Positions 27,111-34,109 of a stretch of DNA of 39,202 nucleotides are shown in pieces (positions within the stretch are counted from its first letter, which is position 1; every line of letters begins with the position of its first letter). The translations under genes and the position numbers were made by a program. This DNA comes from Hyphomicrobiales bacterium. Its GTDB lineage: Bacteria; Pseudomonadota; Alphaproteobacteria; Rhizobiales; Rhizobiaceae. Where the stretch lies: contig UCFC01000049.1 of assembly GCA_900471515.1 (NCBI GenBank), positions 15,176 through 54,377 of the forward strand, in the 5' to 3' direction. The notes under the pieces were generated by a model. The model made no database searches. It saw nothing but the letters and a program-made list of their open reading frames with translations, and was not told the origin of the DNA.

Positions 27111-27126
27111 ACGCTAAATATAGTGT
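27111..27126 (-). promoter_or_regulatory. NrdR box 1 (strong)
   Basis: On the minus strand it reads ACACTATATTTAGCGT and matches the NrdR consensus at 14 of 16 positions. It lies about 150 bp upstream of the nrdJ start. NrdR is the ATP/dATP-sensing repressor of ribonucleotide reductase genes, so nrdJ is expected to be repressed when dATP is high. Confidence 0.8.
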
Positions 27127-27544
27127 TAACAGCTTATTTTTACCAGTCCCCGATGTTGTTTTTTGAGGCTGGAAAAAGGCGCAAAATCCCATCGGGCGTT
27201 ACCGCCCCCTGACGGTGCAACACCCTGAATATGCGTTCGATTTTCCTTGGGAGAACCGGGCTCGTTACCTCCGGTTCAGTCGCCGCCGCAACATCTGGAA
27301 CATTAAGTTTGAATTGACTGATTCCGTCAAGGGGTGGAATGTAACCGAATGCTAACCACAACATCTTGTGGATGCACTTGTGGAGACTGGGGAAAGTCCG
27401 GGTAAGCCTGAAAATACAAGGGCTTGCGCCGGCGATTTGCCGCACTGGAGCGCCGAATGCCAAAAAAATCGGCTGCGGCAAAAGTTAGGATGGCTTTTGC
27501 GACGGAATTGCGCATGCCGATTCGTTCAGGGAAATCAGCACCTT

Positions 27545-28162
27545 CTAGAGCGCGTCGATGGCGATCGTGACCGTCGCGGTGCCGATCGGCTTTCCCTTCT
27601 CGTCGGTGACGACGAAGCTTGCCTGAGTCTCCAGAAGCTGGGTCGACTCGTCGCGCTCCGCCCGGCCGATATAAATATCCCGCGAAGCGAGGGCGAAAGT
27701 TTTCAGAAACTTGTCCTCGTCGCCCTGCCAGTAATCGTGGGTGACGACGCTCTGGCCGACATTCAGGCCGTTACAGTCGGTCACGAAGAATTCCAGGATC
27801 GTCCCCTGCGAATCGTCCTGCTTCTCCTTCAGGTAATGCGACACGGATTTCGCCATCAGCGCCTGGACCATCTGGAACTCGCCCTGAGCGACCTCCGCCC
27901 GGTAGGTCTCGTCCAGCACCCGCAGGTCCATTTCGCTGACATCGCCGAACTTCTCGTTCTGCTCTTCGATCGCTTTGACCACGATGGCGTTTTCGGCCAA
28001 GGGCCGGACGAGCTTTTCGACATATTGACGCACGACGCCGATATAGGCCGGCTCAGCGCCGGCGGGCGCATGCCAGACCACACAGCCGATGAGCCCGATG
28101 GCCATCGCCATTCGAAATTTGCCCCAGCATGCCATTGCGCTTCCCCAACCGCATTCAGCCAT
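27545..28162 (-). CDS. Secreted protein with a Cache/PDC-like sensor fold
   Basis: This protein of up to 205 residues has an N-terminal signal (hydrophobic AIGLIGCVVWHAPAGA, with cleavage near AGA). The mature part has the helix-then-sheet pattern of periplasmic Cache domains, with LEFFVTDCNGLNVGQS, DYWQGDEDKF and a closing strand KPIGTATVTI. No transmembrane or signalling domain follows, so it is a free-standing periplasmic ligand-binding protein; the ligand is unknown. The start may be 28162 or an internal ATG near 28135. The fold call is by motif recognition. Confidence 0.7.
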   Translation of the reverse strand: MAECGWGSAMACWGKFRMAMAIGLIGCVVWHAPAGAEPAYIGVVRQYVEKLVRPLAENAIVVKAIEEQNEKFGDVSEMDLRVLDETYRAEVAQGEFQMVQALMAKSVSHYLKEKQDDSQGTILEFFVTDCNGLNVGQSVVTHDYWQGDEDKFLKTFALASRDIYIGRAERDESTQLLETQASFVVTDEKGKPIGTATVTIAIDAL

Positions 28163-28273
28163 ACTTTGCGTCCGGTCTTTGCGACCGGTAGTTGCCTGAC
28201 ATTATGCTAATAAAATAAAACGGATGTTACCGCCGGGCATGGGAAAGCGCTGTGGAGGTGACAAAATTTGGAA

Positions 28274-28301
28274 CAATTTCCAATTGCATAATTGGAAATT
28301 G
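28274..28301. repeat. AT-rich 12-bp perfect hairpin
   Basis: CAATTTCCAATT (28274-28285) pairs exactly with AATTGGAAATTG (28290-28301) around GCAT. It lies 29-56 bp beyond the stop of the xanthine phosphoribosyltransferase gene, and could be its weak terminator (minus strand continues TTCCAAATTTTG) or an operator for the leftward gene. Confidence 0.6.
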
Positions 28302-28329
28302 TCACCGAAATGCGTGTCTGAAGAATGGT

Positions 28330-28827
28330 TTAGCCGCGCGTGCCTTTGGCGATCGGTTCCTGGTAGGTAAAGCCCATGTCCCAGGGGAAGTAGATCCAGG
28401 TATCCTGGCTGACTTCGGTGATGAACGTATCAACCGTTGGTACGCCCTTCGGCTTGGCATAGACGCAGGCGAAATGTGCCTTCGGCAGCATGCCGCGCAC
28501 CTGGGCGGCGGTCTTGCCGGTATCGGTCAGATCGTCCACGACCAGCACGCCTTCGCCGCCGTTTGCCGCAAGTTCCGGTGCAATGCCCTTCAGGAGCACC
28601 ATGTCGCCCTGATTGACGTAGTCGTGGTAGGAGGCAATGCAGACGGTTTCGATCAGGCGGATGTTCAGCTCGCGCGAGATGATCGCCGCCGGAACGAGGC
28701 CGCCGCGAGTGATGCAGACGATCGCCTTGAATTCCTGGTTGAGGCCGGCGAGCCGCCAGGCGAGTGCGCGGGCATCGCGGTGGAACTGATCCCACGAAAC
28801 GGGGAAGGCTTTATCGGGAAGGGACAT
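28330..28827 (-). CDS. gpt: Xanthine phosphoribosyltransferase
   Basis: This 165-residue type I phosphoribosyltransferase joins PRPP to xanthine (and guanine) for purine salvage. It has the PRPP loop VLVVDDLTDTGKT (about residues 94-106) with its two acidic residues, and the N-terminal segment CITRGGLVPAAIISREL. The C-terminal YFPWDMG stretch carries an aromatic residue near the base. Length equals that of the Gpt family. GGAG lies 8 nt before the start. Confidence 0.92.
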   Translation of the reverse strand: MSLPDKAFPVSWDQFHRDARALAWRLAGLNQEFKAIVCITRGGLVPAAIISRELNIRLIETVCIASYHDYVNQGDMVLLKGIAPELAANGGEGVLVVDDLTDTGKTAAQVRGMLPKAHFACVYAKPKGVPTVDTFITEVSQDTWIYFPWDMGFTYQEPIAKGTRG

Positions 28828-28994
28828 CGGGCTACTCCGCGGCATGAAAAAAGACACGCCGTTTGCCGGCGACCGAGCGGACATCGGCGGGCAAAACGCA
28901 AATCGCGCAGCCGGAACTGCGCGAGGGATGCCGAAGCCAATGTCATCGGTCGCCGCAATTAGCGGAATTTCGGGGCAAAAGGCAAGAGCAGCCT

Positions 28995-29837
28995 TCAGCG
29001 TGAAAGCAATGTGAGCGCCGTCATGGATTGCAGCAGGGTTTTCGTCGTCCCTCCGAAGATCGCCTGCCAGAGCCAGGAATGTGTATAGGCGCCCATGACC
29101 AGAAGGTCGATGCTGTCGTCCGAAAGCCGGTTTTCGATGACATGCGAGGCGCTCCTGTCGCCGCTTGCGGCGGTCGCAAGCGTCACCTTGATGCCATGGC
29201 GGCCGAGCGTGGCTGCAATGTCGGCACCCGCCGTCGTGGCCGATTGTGTCGCCATTTCGGCCGGATCGACCGAGAAGATCTCGACGGCTTCGGCCGCCTG
29301 CAGGATCGGCAGGGCATCGAACGTCGCGCGTGTTGCCTCCTTCGATCCGTTCCAGGCAATCAGCACGCGCCTGATCGGCTTCGGCTGGCGGATGATGTAA
29401 GGGATCATCAGCACCGGTCGGCCGCTTTCGAAAAGGAATTCGTCGACATCCACATGGCTGTCGGAGGGCCTTGCCGGATCGGCCTGGGAGGCGATCAGGA
29501 GGTCGGCGCTGCGTGCCGTTTCGATCAGCGGCACGGAGCCGTAACCCGTCGAGGTGGCAAAGGCGCGCCATTCGAAGGAAGCCCCGGCAGCCTCGGCACG
29601 GGCGCGGAAAATTCGCTCCACCTCGACGGTTTCGGAATGGGCCATGTCCTGAAGGGCCTGGACGGCGACCGGGTCGGGAATTTCCATCGGCGCCACCAGC
29701 GGCACGGCGGCGATCGTTTCGGCATGCAGGCCGATCACATGGGCGCCGCTTTCGGCTGCGATGGCAAAGGCGAAATCGGCAACAGCGCCGCTATTGTCTA
29801 CCGTGTCCAGGATGGCGAGAATGGTTTTGTAAGACAT
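28995..29837 (-). CDS. Universal stress protein, two tandem UspA domains
   Basis: This 280-residue protein has two UspA folds (about 1-145 and 155-280). The second ends with LLVMGAYTHSWLWQAIFGGTTKTLL, a variant of the ATP-binding G-2x-G-9x-G motif. USPs help survival under oxygen limitation and stasis; the exact action is unknown. AAAGGAGAA precedes the ATG. An FNR/FixK-type box is centred about 80 bp upstream of the start, so induction at low oxygen is expected. Confidence 0.92.
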   Translation of the reverse strand: MSYKTILAILDTVDNSGAVADFAFAIAAESGAHVIGLHAETIAAVPLVAPMEIPDPVAVQALQDMAHSETVEVERIFRARAEAAGASFEWRAFATSTGYGSVPLIETARSADLLIASQADPARPSDSHVDVDEFLFESGRPVLMIPYIIRQPKPIRRVLIAWNGSKEATRATFDALPILQAAEAVEIFSVDPAEMATQSATTAGADIAATLGRHGIKVTLATAASGDRSASHVIENRLSDDSIDLLVMGAYTHSWLWQAIFGGTTKTLLQSMTALTLLSR

Positions 29838-29909
29838 ATCAATTCTCCTTTGCCGCTTGAAAATCGTCTTCCGCGAGGAAAGGAATGCGCCGGACCGCGC
29901 TGCGGTTCC

Positions 29910-29923
29910 TTGACCGGGATCAA
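29910..29923. promoter_or_regulatory. FNR/FixK-type anaerobox upstream of the universal stress protein
   Basis: TTGAC-CGGG-ATCAA matches TTGA(T/C)-N4-(A/G)TCAA, the site of FNR, FnrN and FixK regulators. It is 72 bp upstream of the USP start codon, which would suit an activator site centred near -41.5 with a leader of about 35 nt. Confidence 0.7.
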
Positions 29924-29940
29924 GACCGGAGCGCTTGCCC

Positions 29941-30708
29941 TCACGCTTCCGCCTGCTCGTTTTCCTTCCTGCGCCTGATATCGTCGATCATGGCCCGCAC
30001 ATCCGCGCCGGCCGCCTCGATCACCTCCTCAGAGCGGCCGCGCACGACGATTTCGGTCGAAAATCTCTGCCCGACATAGCGCGGATAGGAGCCGATGCTG
30101 GTTTGCGGGTGCGCCTTCTGGATCGCCGTCAGCGGTGTGCCGATCTCGCCCTCGCCATAGGGGCAGGCAATGGCGAGCGAAAGGACGGGCGTGCCGGTCT
30201 TGAGCGTCGGCAGCACATTGTCGACCATGGCCTGGAAGACCTGCGGAACGCCGGCCATCACATGGACATTGCCGATGATGAAGCCGGGCGCGGTGGACAC
30301 GGGGTTGGCGATATGGGCAGCGCCGCGCGGCATGCGGGCCATGCGCTGGCGGGCCTCGGTGAATTCCATTTCGCGCCGCCTGTACATGTCGGCAAGCAGC
30401 GCCATCGCCTCGGCATCGTGCTCGCAGGGAACGCCGAAGGCCTTCGAGACCGCGTCGGCGGTAATGTCGTCATGCGTCGGCCCGATGCCGCCGGACGTGA
30501 AGACATAGTCGTATTTGCCGCGAAGCGCGTTCAGCGCCTCCACGATCGCATCCTCCTCGTCGGCGACGATGCGAACCTCCTTCAGGTCGATGCCCGAGAT
30601 CGTCAGCATATCGGCGAGATGGCCGATATTCCTGTCCTTGGTGCGGCCGGAAAGAAGCTCGTCGCCGATGGCAAGCATGGCGGCGGTAACGACAGTCTCA
30701 TTGCTCAT
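29941..30708 (-). CDS. CinA/MoaB-like molybdopterin-binding domain protein
   Basis: This 255-residue protein matches the N-terminal (MoCF_biosynth) part of the CinA family: AMLAIGDELLSGRTKDRN at the start and FTSGGIGPTHDDITADAV in the middle. It lacks the C-terminal nicotinamide-nucleotide amidase domain of full CinA. Full CinA takes part in pyridine-nucleotide recycling; the role of this short form is unclear. It is divergent from wrbA over 221 bp, with a hairpin near its own start. Confidence 0.88.
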   Translation of the reverse strand: MSNETVVTAAMLAIGDELLSGRTKDRNIGHLADMLTISGIDLKEVRIVADEEDAIVEALNALRGKYDYVFTSGGIGPTHDDITADAVSKAFGVPCEHDAEAMALLADMYRRREMEFTEARQRMARMPRGAAHIANPVSTAPGFIIGNVHVMAGVPQVFQAMVDNVLPTLKTGTPVLSLAIACPYGEGEIGTPLTAIQKAHPQTSIGSYPRYVGQRFSTEIVVRGRSEEVIEAAGADVRAMIDDIRRRKENEQAEA

Positions 30709-30756
30709 GGGGATATTTCCGTGGTGTGAAGCTTGGAAATAGGTAGCGCCGTTTGG

Positions 30757-30779
30757 CCGCTTTGCAAACGGCAAAGCGG
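30757..30779. repeat. 9-bp dyad between the CinA-like gene and wrbA
   Basis: CCGCTTTGC (30757-30765) pairs exactly with GCAAAGCGG (30771-30779) around AAACG. It lies about 50 bp upstream of the CinA-like start in a divergent promoter region, so an operator is more likely than a terminator. The regulator is unknown. Confidence 0.5.
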
Positions 30780-30929
30780 AGAGCCCGTTCAAACGAAAAC
30801 GAAACGGCAAGTGAAATTTTGTCTACAGGCGGTGAACAGTGAGTTCTTGGCGGCGGGACTATGTTGGGCCGGATGCGCTGCTAGAAGGGTCGGACCCGCG
30901 AATTCAATCAATCCTTGATGGAGATCACT

Positions 30930-31526
30930 ATGGCGAAGGTTCTCGTCCTCTACTATTCGGCTTATGGCCACATCGAAACCATGGCTTATGCCGTAGCCGA
31001 AGGCGCCAAGTCCGCCGGCGCAGACGTCACCGTCAAGCGCGTTCCGGAACTGGTTTCGGAAGAAGTCGCCAAGGCTTCCTACTACAAGCTCGATCAGGCA
31101 GCCCCGATCGCAACCGTCGACGAACTGCCCGACTACGATGCGATCATCGTCGGTGCCGGCACGCGCTTCGGCACGGTCGCTTCCCAGATGCGCAATTTCT
31201 GGGACCAGACCGGCGGCCTGTGGTTTACCGGCAAGCTCGTCGGCAAGGTCGGCTCGATGTTCACCTCGTCGGCCACGCAGCACGGCGGCCAGGAATCGAC
31301 GATCCTCGGCTTCGTTCCCACCTTCCTGCATCACGGCATGGCCTATGTCGGCCTTCCCTATGCTTTCCAGGGCCAGATGGGTACGGAAGAAGTCAAGGGC
31401 GGCTCGCCCTACGGCGCATCCACCATCACCAACGGCGACGGCTCGCGCCAGCCGTCGGCAATCGAACTCGAAGCTGCGAAGTATCAGGGCGCCCACGTCG
31501 CCAAGATTGCCGCAAAGCTCGGCTGA
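30930..31526 (+). CDS. wrbA: NAD(P)H:quinone oxidoreductase type IV (WrbA)
   Basis: This 199-residue flavodoxin-like FMN enzyme reduces quinones by two electrons and so avoids semiquinone radicals. It has the FMN phosphate loop YYSAYGHIETMA near residue 8, AGTRFGT in the middle and the WrbA-specific segments FWDQTGGLW and TSSATQHGGQE. Length is normal for the family. GGAGATC precedes the ATG. It ends in a strong terminator and is the last backbone gene before the split tRNA. Confidence 0.95.
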   Translation: MAKVLVLYYSAYGHIETMAYAVAEGAKSAGADVTVKRVPELVSEEVAKASYYKLDQAAPIATVDELPDYDAIIVGAGTRFGTVASQMRNFWDQTGGLWFTGKLVGKVGSMFTSSATQHGGQESTILGFVPTFLHHGMAYVGLPYAFQGQMGTEEVKGGSPYGASTITNGDGSRQPSAIELEAAKYQGAHVAKIAAKLG

Positions 31527-31550
31527 GCCTGGCCAAAATCCTTTTCGTGA

Positions 31551-31583
31551 AACGGCGGTCTTCGAGGCCGCCGTTTTGTTTTT
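31551..31583 (+). terminator. Rho-independent terminator of wrbA
   Basis: AACGGCGG (31551-31558) pairs with CCGCCGTT (31568-31575), and the inner bases can add three more pairs. It is followed by TTGTTTTT. It lies 25 bp after the wrbA stop. Confidence 0.9.
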
Positions 31584-31675
31584 GCGGTTGGGCGCCGGCC
31601 CGTTTGTCGAGCACCCGCAGAGCCGCGCAAACATTTTCTTGACGAATCCACCTAAGTCGTTGATCTGGACGGCGC

Positions 31676-31717
31676 GCGAGCGTGGCGAAACTGGTAGACG
31701 CAAGGGACTTAAAATCC
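31676..31717 (+). pseudogene. 5' half of a tRNA-Leu(UAA) gene, cut in the anticodon stem
   Basis: The fragment starts with a 7-nt acceptor strand GCGAGCG, then TG, a complete Leu-type D arm (GCGAAACTGGTAGACGC) and the anticodon arm up to AGGGA-CTTAAAA-TCC. The anticodon TAA is at 31710-31712. A normal gene would continue with CT, the long variable arm and the T arm; instead GGCCGTGCCC begins at 31718 and neither the acceptor partner CGCTCGC nor a T arm follows. The break therefore falls in the 3' side of the anticodon stem. I take this as the host gene interrupted at an integration site. Confidence 0.85.
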
Positions 31718-31849
31718 GGCCGTGCCCGCAAAAAAGCGTAATCGGATCATGTACTTGTGTCCGATTTCGCTATATCAGGCCTGACATAGGCCCGATGCGC
31801 GTGGCTCGCATGAGTCTCGGGCATGGGTTATTGGGCTGGAAAACTGAAT

Positions 31850-31935
31850 GGCCGCTTGCCGAAACTGGTAGACGGAAGGCACTTAAAATGCCTCGGGCTT
31901 CGCCCGTGTGGGTTCGAGTCCCACAGCGGCCACCA
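31850..31935 (+). tRNA. tRNA-Leu (anticodon TAA), with encoded CCA
   Basis: All parts pair: acceptor GGCCGCT with AGCGGCC (7 bp), D arm CCG/CGG, anticodon stem AGGCA/TGCCT with loop CTTAAAA, a long class II variable arm CGGGC-TTC-GCCCG, and T arm GTGGG-TTCGAGT-CCCAC, then A and the encoded CCA at 31933-31935. The anticodon TAA (31884-31886) reads UUA (and UUG by wobble). It has the same anticodon as the broken gene just upstream but different acceptor, anticodon-stem, variable and T-arm bases, so it is not a simple duplicate. It can replace the broken host gene. Confidence 0.95.
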
Positions 31936-31979
31936 CCCAACGTCCTCACTTGAGAAGCCGGGAATGGTGTCTGCGGCTT

Positions 31980-32453
31980 TCAGGATGACATAGCTGGACG
32001 GTCAAGCTTGGGTTTGCGGCTTGGTTTGGGGCCAGCTTTCCTATTGGGAGCAAGGCTGGCAATCTCGCTGGCCAGTTCGCTCAGGGCCGCGTTCGTGATC
32101 GAGCACTGCCAGAGTACCCGTACTTGCCATCCGAGGGCCTCCAGTGCGTCTCGGTCCCGCCTGTCGCGCTCCTTGTTGCCCTCTATCTTCGCCTGCCAGA
32201 ACTCCGGTCGTGTTGCTGGAAGGGTAGCCCTCTTGCATCCTTCATGGCCATGCCAAAAGCAGCCGTGAACAAAGACCGCCACCCTCCGCGAGGGAAAGCT
32301 CAAATCTGGCTTGCCGGGCAGCCTCTTATCATGAAGGACGTAGCGCAGTCCGGCAGCATGCAGATAGGAGCGGACTCGGAGCTCAGGCTTGGTGTCCTTG
32401 CCCCGCACTCGGGACATAACCTCGCTTCTCTTTTGCCGGTCGAAAATATCCAT
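31980..32453 (-). CDS. vsr: Vsr-type very-short-patch-repair endonuclease
   Basis: Vsr nicks DNA 5' of T in T:G mismatches made when 5-methylcytosine deaminates. The 157-residue protein lines up residue for residue with the E. coli enzyme: RSEVMSRVRGKDTKPEL at the start, catalytic Asp50 in GKPDLSF, His63, zinc ligands Cys65, His70, Cys73 and Cys117, and the ATRPEFWQAKIEGNKERDRRD segment. It starts 14 bp after the methyltransferase stop on the same strand. In this locus it may be the partner's repair enzyme, or, since no other nuclease is seen, the cutting component of a restriction-like system. Confidence 0.94.
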   Translation of the reverse strand: MDIFDRQKRSEVMSRVRGKDTKPELRVRSYLHAAGLRYVLHDKRLPGKPDLSFPSRRVAVFVHGCFWHGHEGCKRATLPATRPEFWQAKIEGNKERDRRDRDALEALGWQVRVLWQCSITNAALSELASEIASLAPNRKAGPKPSRKPKLDRPAMSS

Positions 32454-32467
32454 GCCCGACCGCTGCG

Positions 32468-33697
32468 CTAACGTGCCTCCAGTGAGTTAACCAGATAGGT
32501 GGCGAAGTACCGAGCAAGGCGGGGCGGAACCGCATTGCCGATCATTCGGGCTACAGGCTCGATCTGCTCGGTTGGATAGAAGACGTAGTCATCCGGAAAC
32601 GACTGGAGGATGGCAGCTTCACGCAAGGAGATACCTCTCACCTGACTGGTGTCATAGTGCCCGAACCTGCCGTTAGATATGGAGTGACATTTCGTTGTGA
32701 TGGTCGGAGAGGGTCGGTCGGGGTGCATCCGGGTGTAAACGTCCGAGAAGCAGCGGTCGTTGAGTCGCGCGTTGACCTTACGATGGCAATCCAGCGTGAG
32801 ATCACCGAACTCAGTGTTTGCCATATAGGCATTGGACTCGCCAGGCATGGCAGATGAGAGGCGCTTGAGGTTGAGTTCACTCAGTGCACGTGCGCGATGA
32901 TTGGGGATTTCGGCATGAGTTTCGCCAGCCGACACGGCCGGGAGATGACCAATGGCATCCGCCACGGTCATCACCATCGCATTCGGATCAGCCTCCGGAA
33001 CCAATAGTTCCGTTTCCATCAAATCGGCGAAGCGCTCCTCACGAACAAGCTCTCGCCTAACCGCAAGCAAGATCGACCGCTTCCGATATTGCGGAACACC
33101 GAACCTGGACGTGCATACTACCTTGGAGCCTGTCACGTATCCCAACTGATTCAGACGCTCCCGGAAGTCCTCCCATATGTTCCCGTATTTCAGGTCTTTG
33201 ATGCCTGCGACATTCTCAGACAGGACCATCTCAGGCTTGTAGCGAGAGACGTACTCGGCCGCCTCGGTCAACAGACTGCGATCCTTCTCCCGTCCCTTTT
33301 TCCTCTTGTCGCTCAATTCCTTCCGGGAGAGGGTTGTAAACGGCTGACACGGGGCGCAAATGGCGAACAGCAAAGGAACGCTAGGAGTCTTTCCCTTGTA
33401 GTAGGAAAGCAGCGAGTCGAGCCTCTCGACCAGCTCGTCCTGCTGTCCAGCTTCGTAGTCATCCGTCTTTGGGAAAACGTCGTAATTTAGGAAGCGAGCG
33501 GGAGCATAGTCCACCGACTCATTAATATTATTGTCCGCATAGGTCTTGGCGCAGCGGTCATCCTTATCGATACCCGCGATAACATAACCGCCTGAATCAA
33601 TAAGTCCGCGAGTTGTACCTCCCGCCCCGCAGAAAAAGTCTACGGCCAGGAAGTTTGGCGCCTTCACTTTGTCGCGCGAGGCAACCCCACTCATCAT
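32468..33697 (-). CDS. DNA (cytosine-5-)-methyltransferase
   Basis: This 409-residue m5C methyltransferase has the family motifs in order: I DFFCGAGGTTRGL (20-32) for S-adenosylmethionine, IV CAPCQPF with catalytic Cys117, VI SENVAG, VIII QYRKRS, then the target-recognition region (about 235-330), and IX/X ending ARMIGNAVPPRLAR. The recognition sequence cannot be predicted. Its start overlaps the HTH stop (ATGA at 33697-33694) and AGGAAGG lies upstream, so HTH, methyltransferase and Vsr form one operon. An adjacent second ATG (33694) is also possible. Confidence 0.96.
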   Translation of the reverse strand: MMSGVASRDKVKAPNFLAVDFFCGAGGTTRGLIDSGGYVIAGIDKDDRCAKTYADNNINESVDYAPARFLNYDVFPKTDDYEAGQQDELVERLDSLLSYYKGKTPSVPLLFAICAPCQPFTTLSRKELSDKRKKGREKDRSLLTEAAEYVSRYKPEMVLSENVAGIKDLKYGNIWEDFRERLNQLGYVTGSKVVCTSRFGVPQYRKRSILLAVRRELVREERFADLMETELLVPEADPNAMVMTVADAIGHLPAVSAGETHAEIPNHRARALSELNLKRLSSAMPGESNAYMANTEFGDLTLDCHRKVNARLNDRCFSDVYTRMHPDRPSPTITTKCHSISNGRFGHYDTSQVRGISLREAAILQSFPDDYVFYPTEQIEPVARMIGNAVPPRLARYFATYLVNSLEAR

Positions 33698-33882
33698 AAC
33701 ACCTTCCTGATACGCTCAATGTCGGCGGCCGAAAAAATCCGCCAGTTATTTCTGTCGCGCTTTACGTCGGAAATCCGACCTTCGCGAAACCACCGAAGCA
33801 GGGTGCTTTTCGAGAGCCCGAGTTCCTTGGCGGCCTCGTCGGTTGAGTAAGTCCGCTCGCGAAGTGAATCAGCCGTCTGCAT
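33694..33882 (-). CDS. Small MerR/excisionase-type HTH DNA-binding protein
   Basis: This 62-residue protein is read from ATG 33882: YSTDEAAKELGLSKSTLLRWFREGRISDVKRDRNNWRIFSAADIERI is a winged helix of the MerR/excisionase (HTH_17) class and fills the whole protein. An in-frame ATG at 34071 would give 125 residues, but the extra part has no recognisable fold and would start inside the opposite promoter. A good promoter places its predicted transcription start at or next to the ATG, so the mRNA is probably leaderless. It heads the methyltransferase operon and sits where controller proteins sit in some restriction systems; it may regulate both divergent operons. Confidence 0.85.
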   Translation of the reverse strand: MQTADSLRERTYSTDEAAKELGLSKSTLLRWFREGRISDVKRDRNNWRIFSAADIERIRKVL

Positions 33883-33889
33883 ATGGTCG

Positions 33890-33917
33890 AGTATATTCAA
33901 CGGGTGGCTCCAGTCAA
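33890..33917 (-). promoter_or_regulatory. Promoter of the HTH-methyltransferase-vsr operon
   Basis: On the minus strand TTGACT (33917-33912), a 16-bp spacer and TATACT (33895-33890) form a near-consensus sigma-70 promoter. Seven bases separate the -10 box from the ATG at 33882, so transcription should start at or next to the start codon. Confidence 0.75.
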
Positions 33918-34008
33918 TCGCTCCCTCAAAATTATCTCGATTTTGCAGCGAGTTAGCTGCGGATCGCCGCTCGTCTCTTCTGGCTCTTCCCGTCCATGAG
34001 AGGGCGCC

Positions 34009-34087
34009 TACGCGAAAACTTACGCGCGGCGCTGACTTTTTTGCCTGCACCTCTTGCGTAGGCTCGTACATTTTGTATATATACGCA
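34009..34087. promoter_or_regulatory. Cluster of TACGC elements, candidate operators
   Basis: The five-base element TACGC occurs at 34009-34013, 34021-34025 and 34082-34086, and inverted (GCGTA) at 34056-34060. The last two form TGCGTA-N21-TACGCA around the -10 region of the rightward promoter, which also holds the perfect palindrome GTATATATAC (34075-34084). The arrangement suggests binding by the neighbouring HTH protein. This is inference. Confidence 0.45.
34054..34081 (+). promoter_or_regulatory. Promoter of the GHKL ATPase operon
   Basis: TTGCGT (34054-34059), a 16-bp spacer and TATATA (34076-34081) fit a sigma-70 promoter. AAGGAG (34098-34103) follows, 6 nt before the ATG of the first gene. 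Confidence 0.65.
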
Positions 34088-34109
34088 CATACAGGCGAAG
34101 GAGATCAGA

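Larger units (their letters stand above)
26962..27544. other. Upstream region of nrdJ, no gene
   Basis: These 583 bp lie between nrdJ and the secreted protein gene ending at 27545. They contain two NrdR boxes (27080-27126) and, further right, a dyad CCACAA-CATC-TTGTGG (27356-27371). No cobalamin riboswitch signature was found on either strand and no credible gene was seen. Confidence 0.6.

Noticed and set aside
26962..27192. Extension of nrdJ upstream to 27192
   Set aside because: The extra residues do not belong to the family and would cover the NrdR boxes; ATG 26961 gives the normal N-terminus.
27356..27371. CCACAA-CATC-TTGTGG dyad and nearby TTGTGGATG as DnaA boxes or an origin
   Set aside because: Only one partial match to the DnaA box and no cluster, no AT-rich unwinding region, no origin genes.
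26962..27544. Cobalamin riboswitch in front of nrdJ
   Set aside because: Neither a B12 box nor the conserved core elements were found on either strand.
31740..31766. AATCGGA-N13-TCCGATT dyad between the two tRNA genes as a recombinase core site
   Set aside because: The short arms and lack of a second copy give no support; it may be chance.
33883..34071. Longer form of the HTH protein starting at 34071
   Set aside because: The added part has no fold or conservation that I recognise, its start lies inside the opposite promoter, and the promoter at 33890-33917 is placed for a start at 33882.
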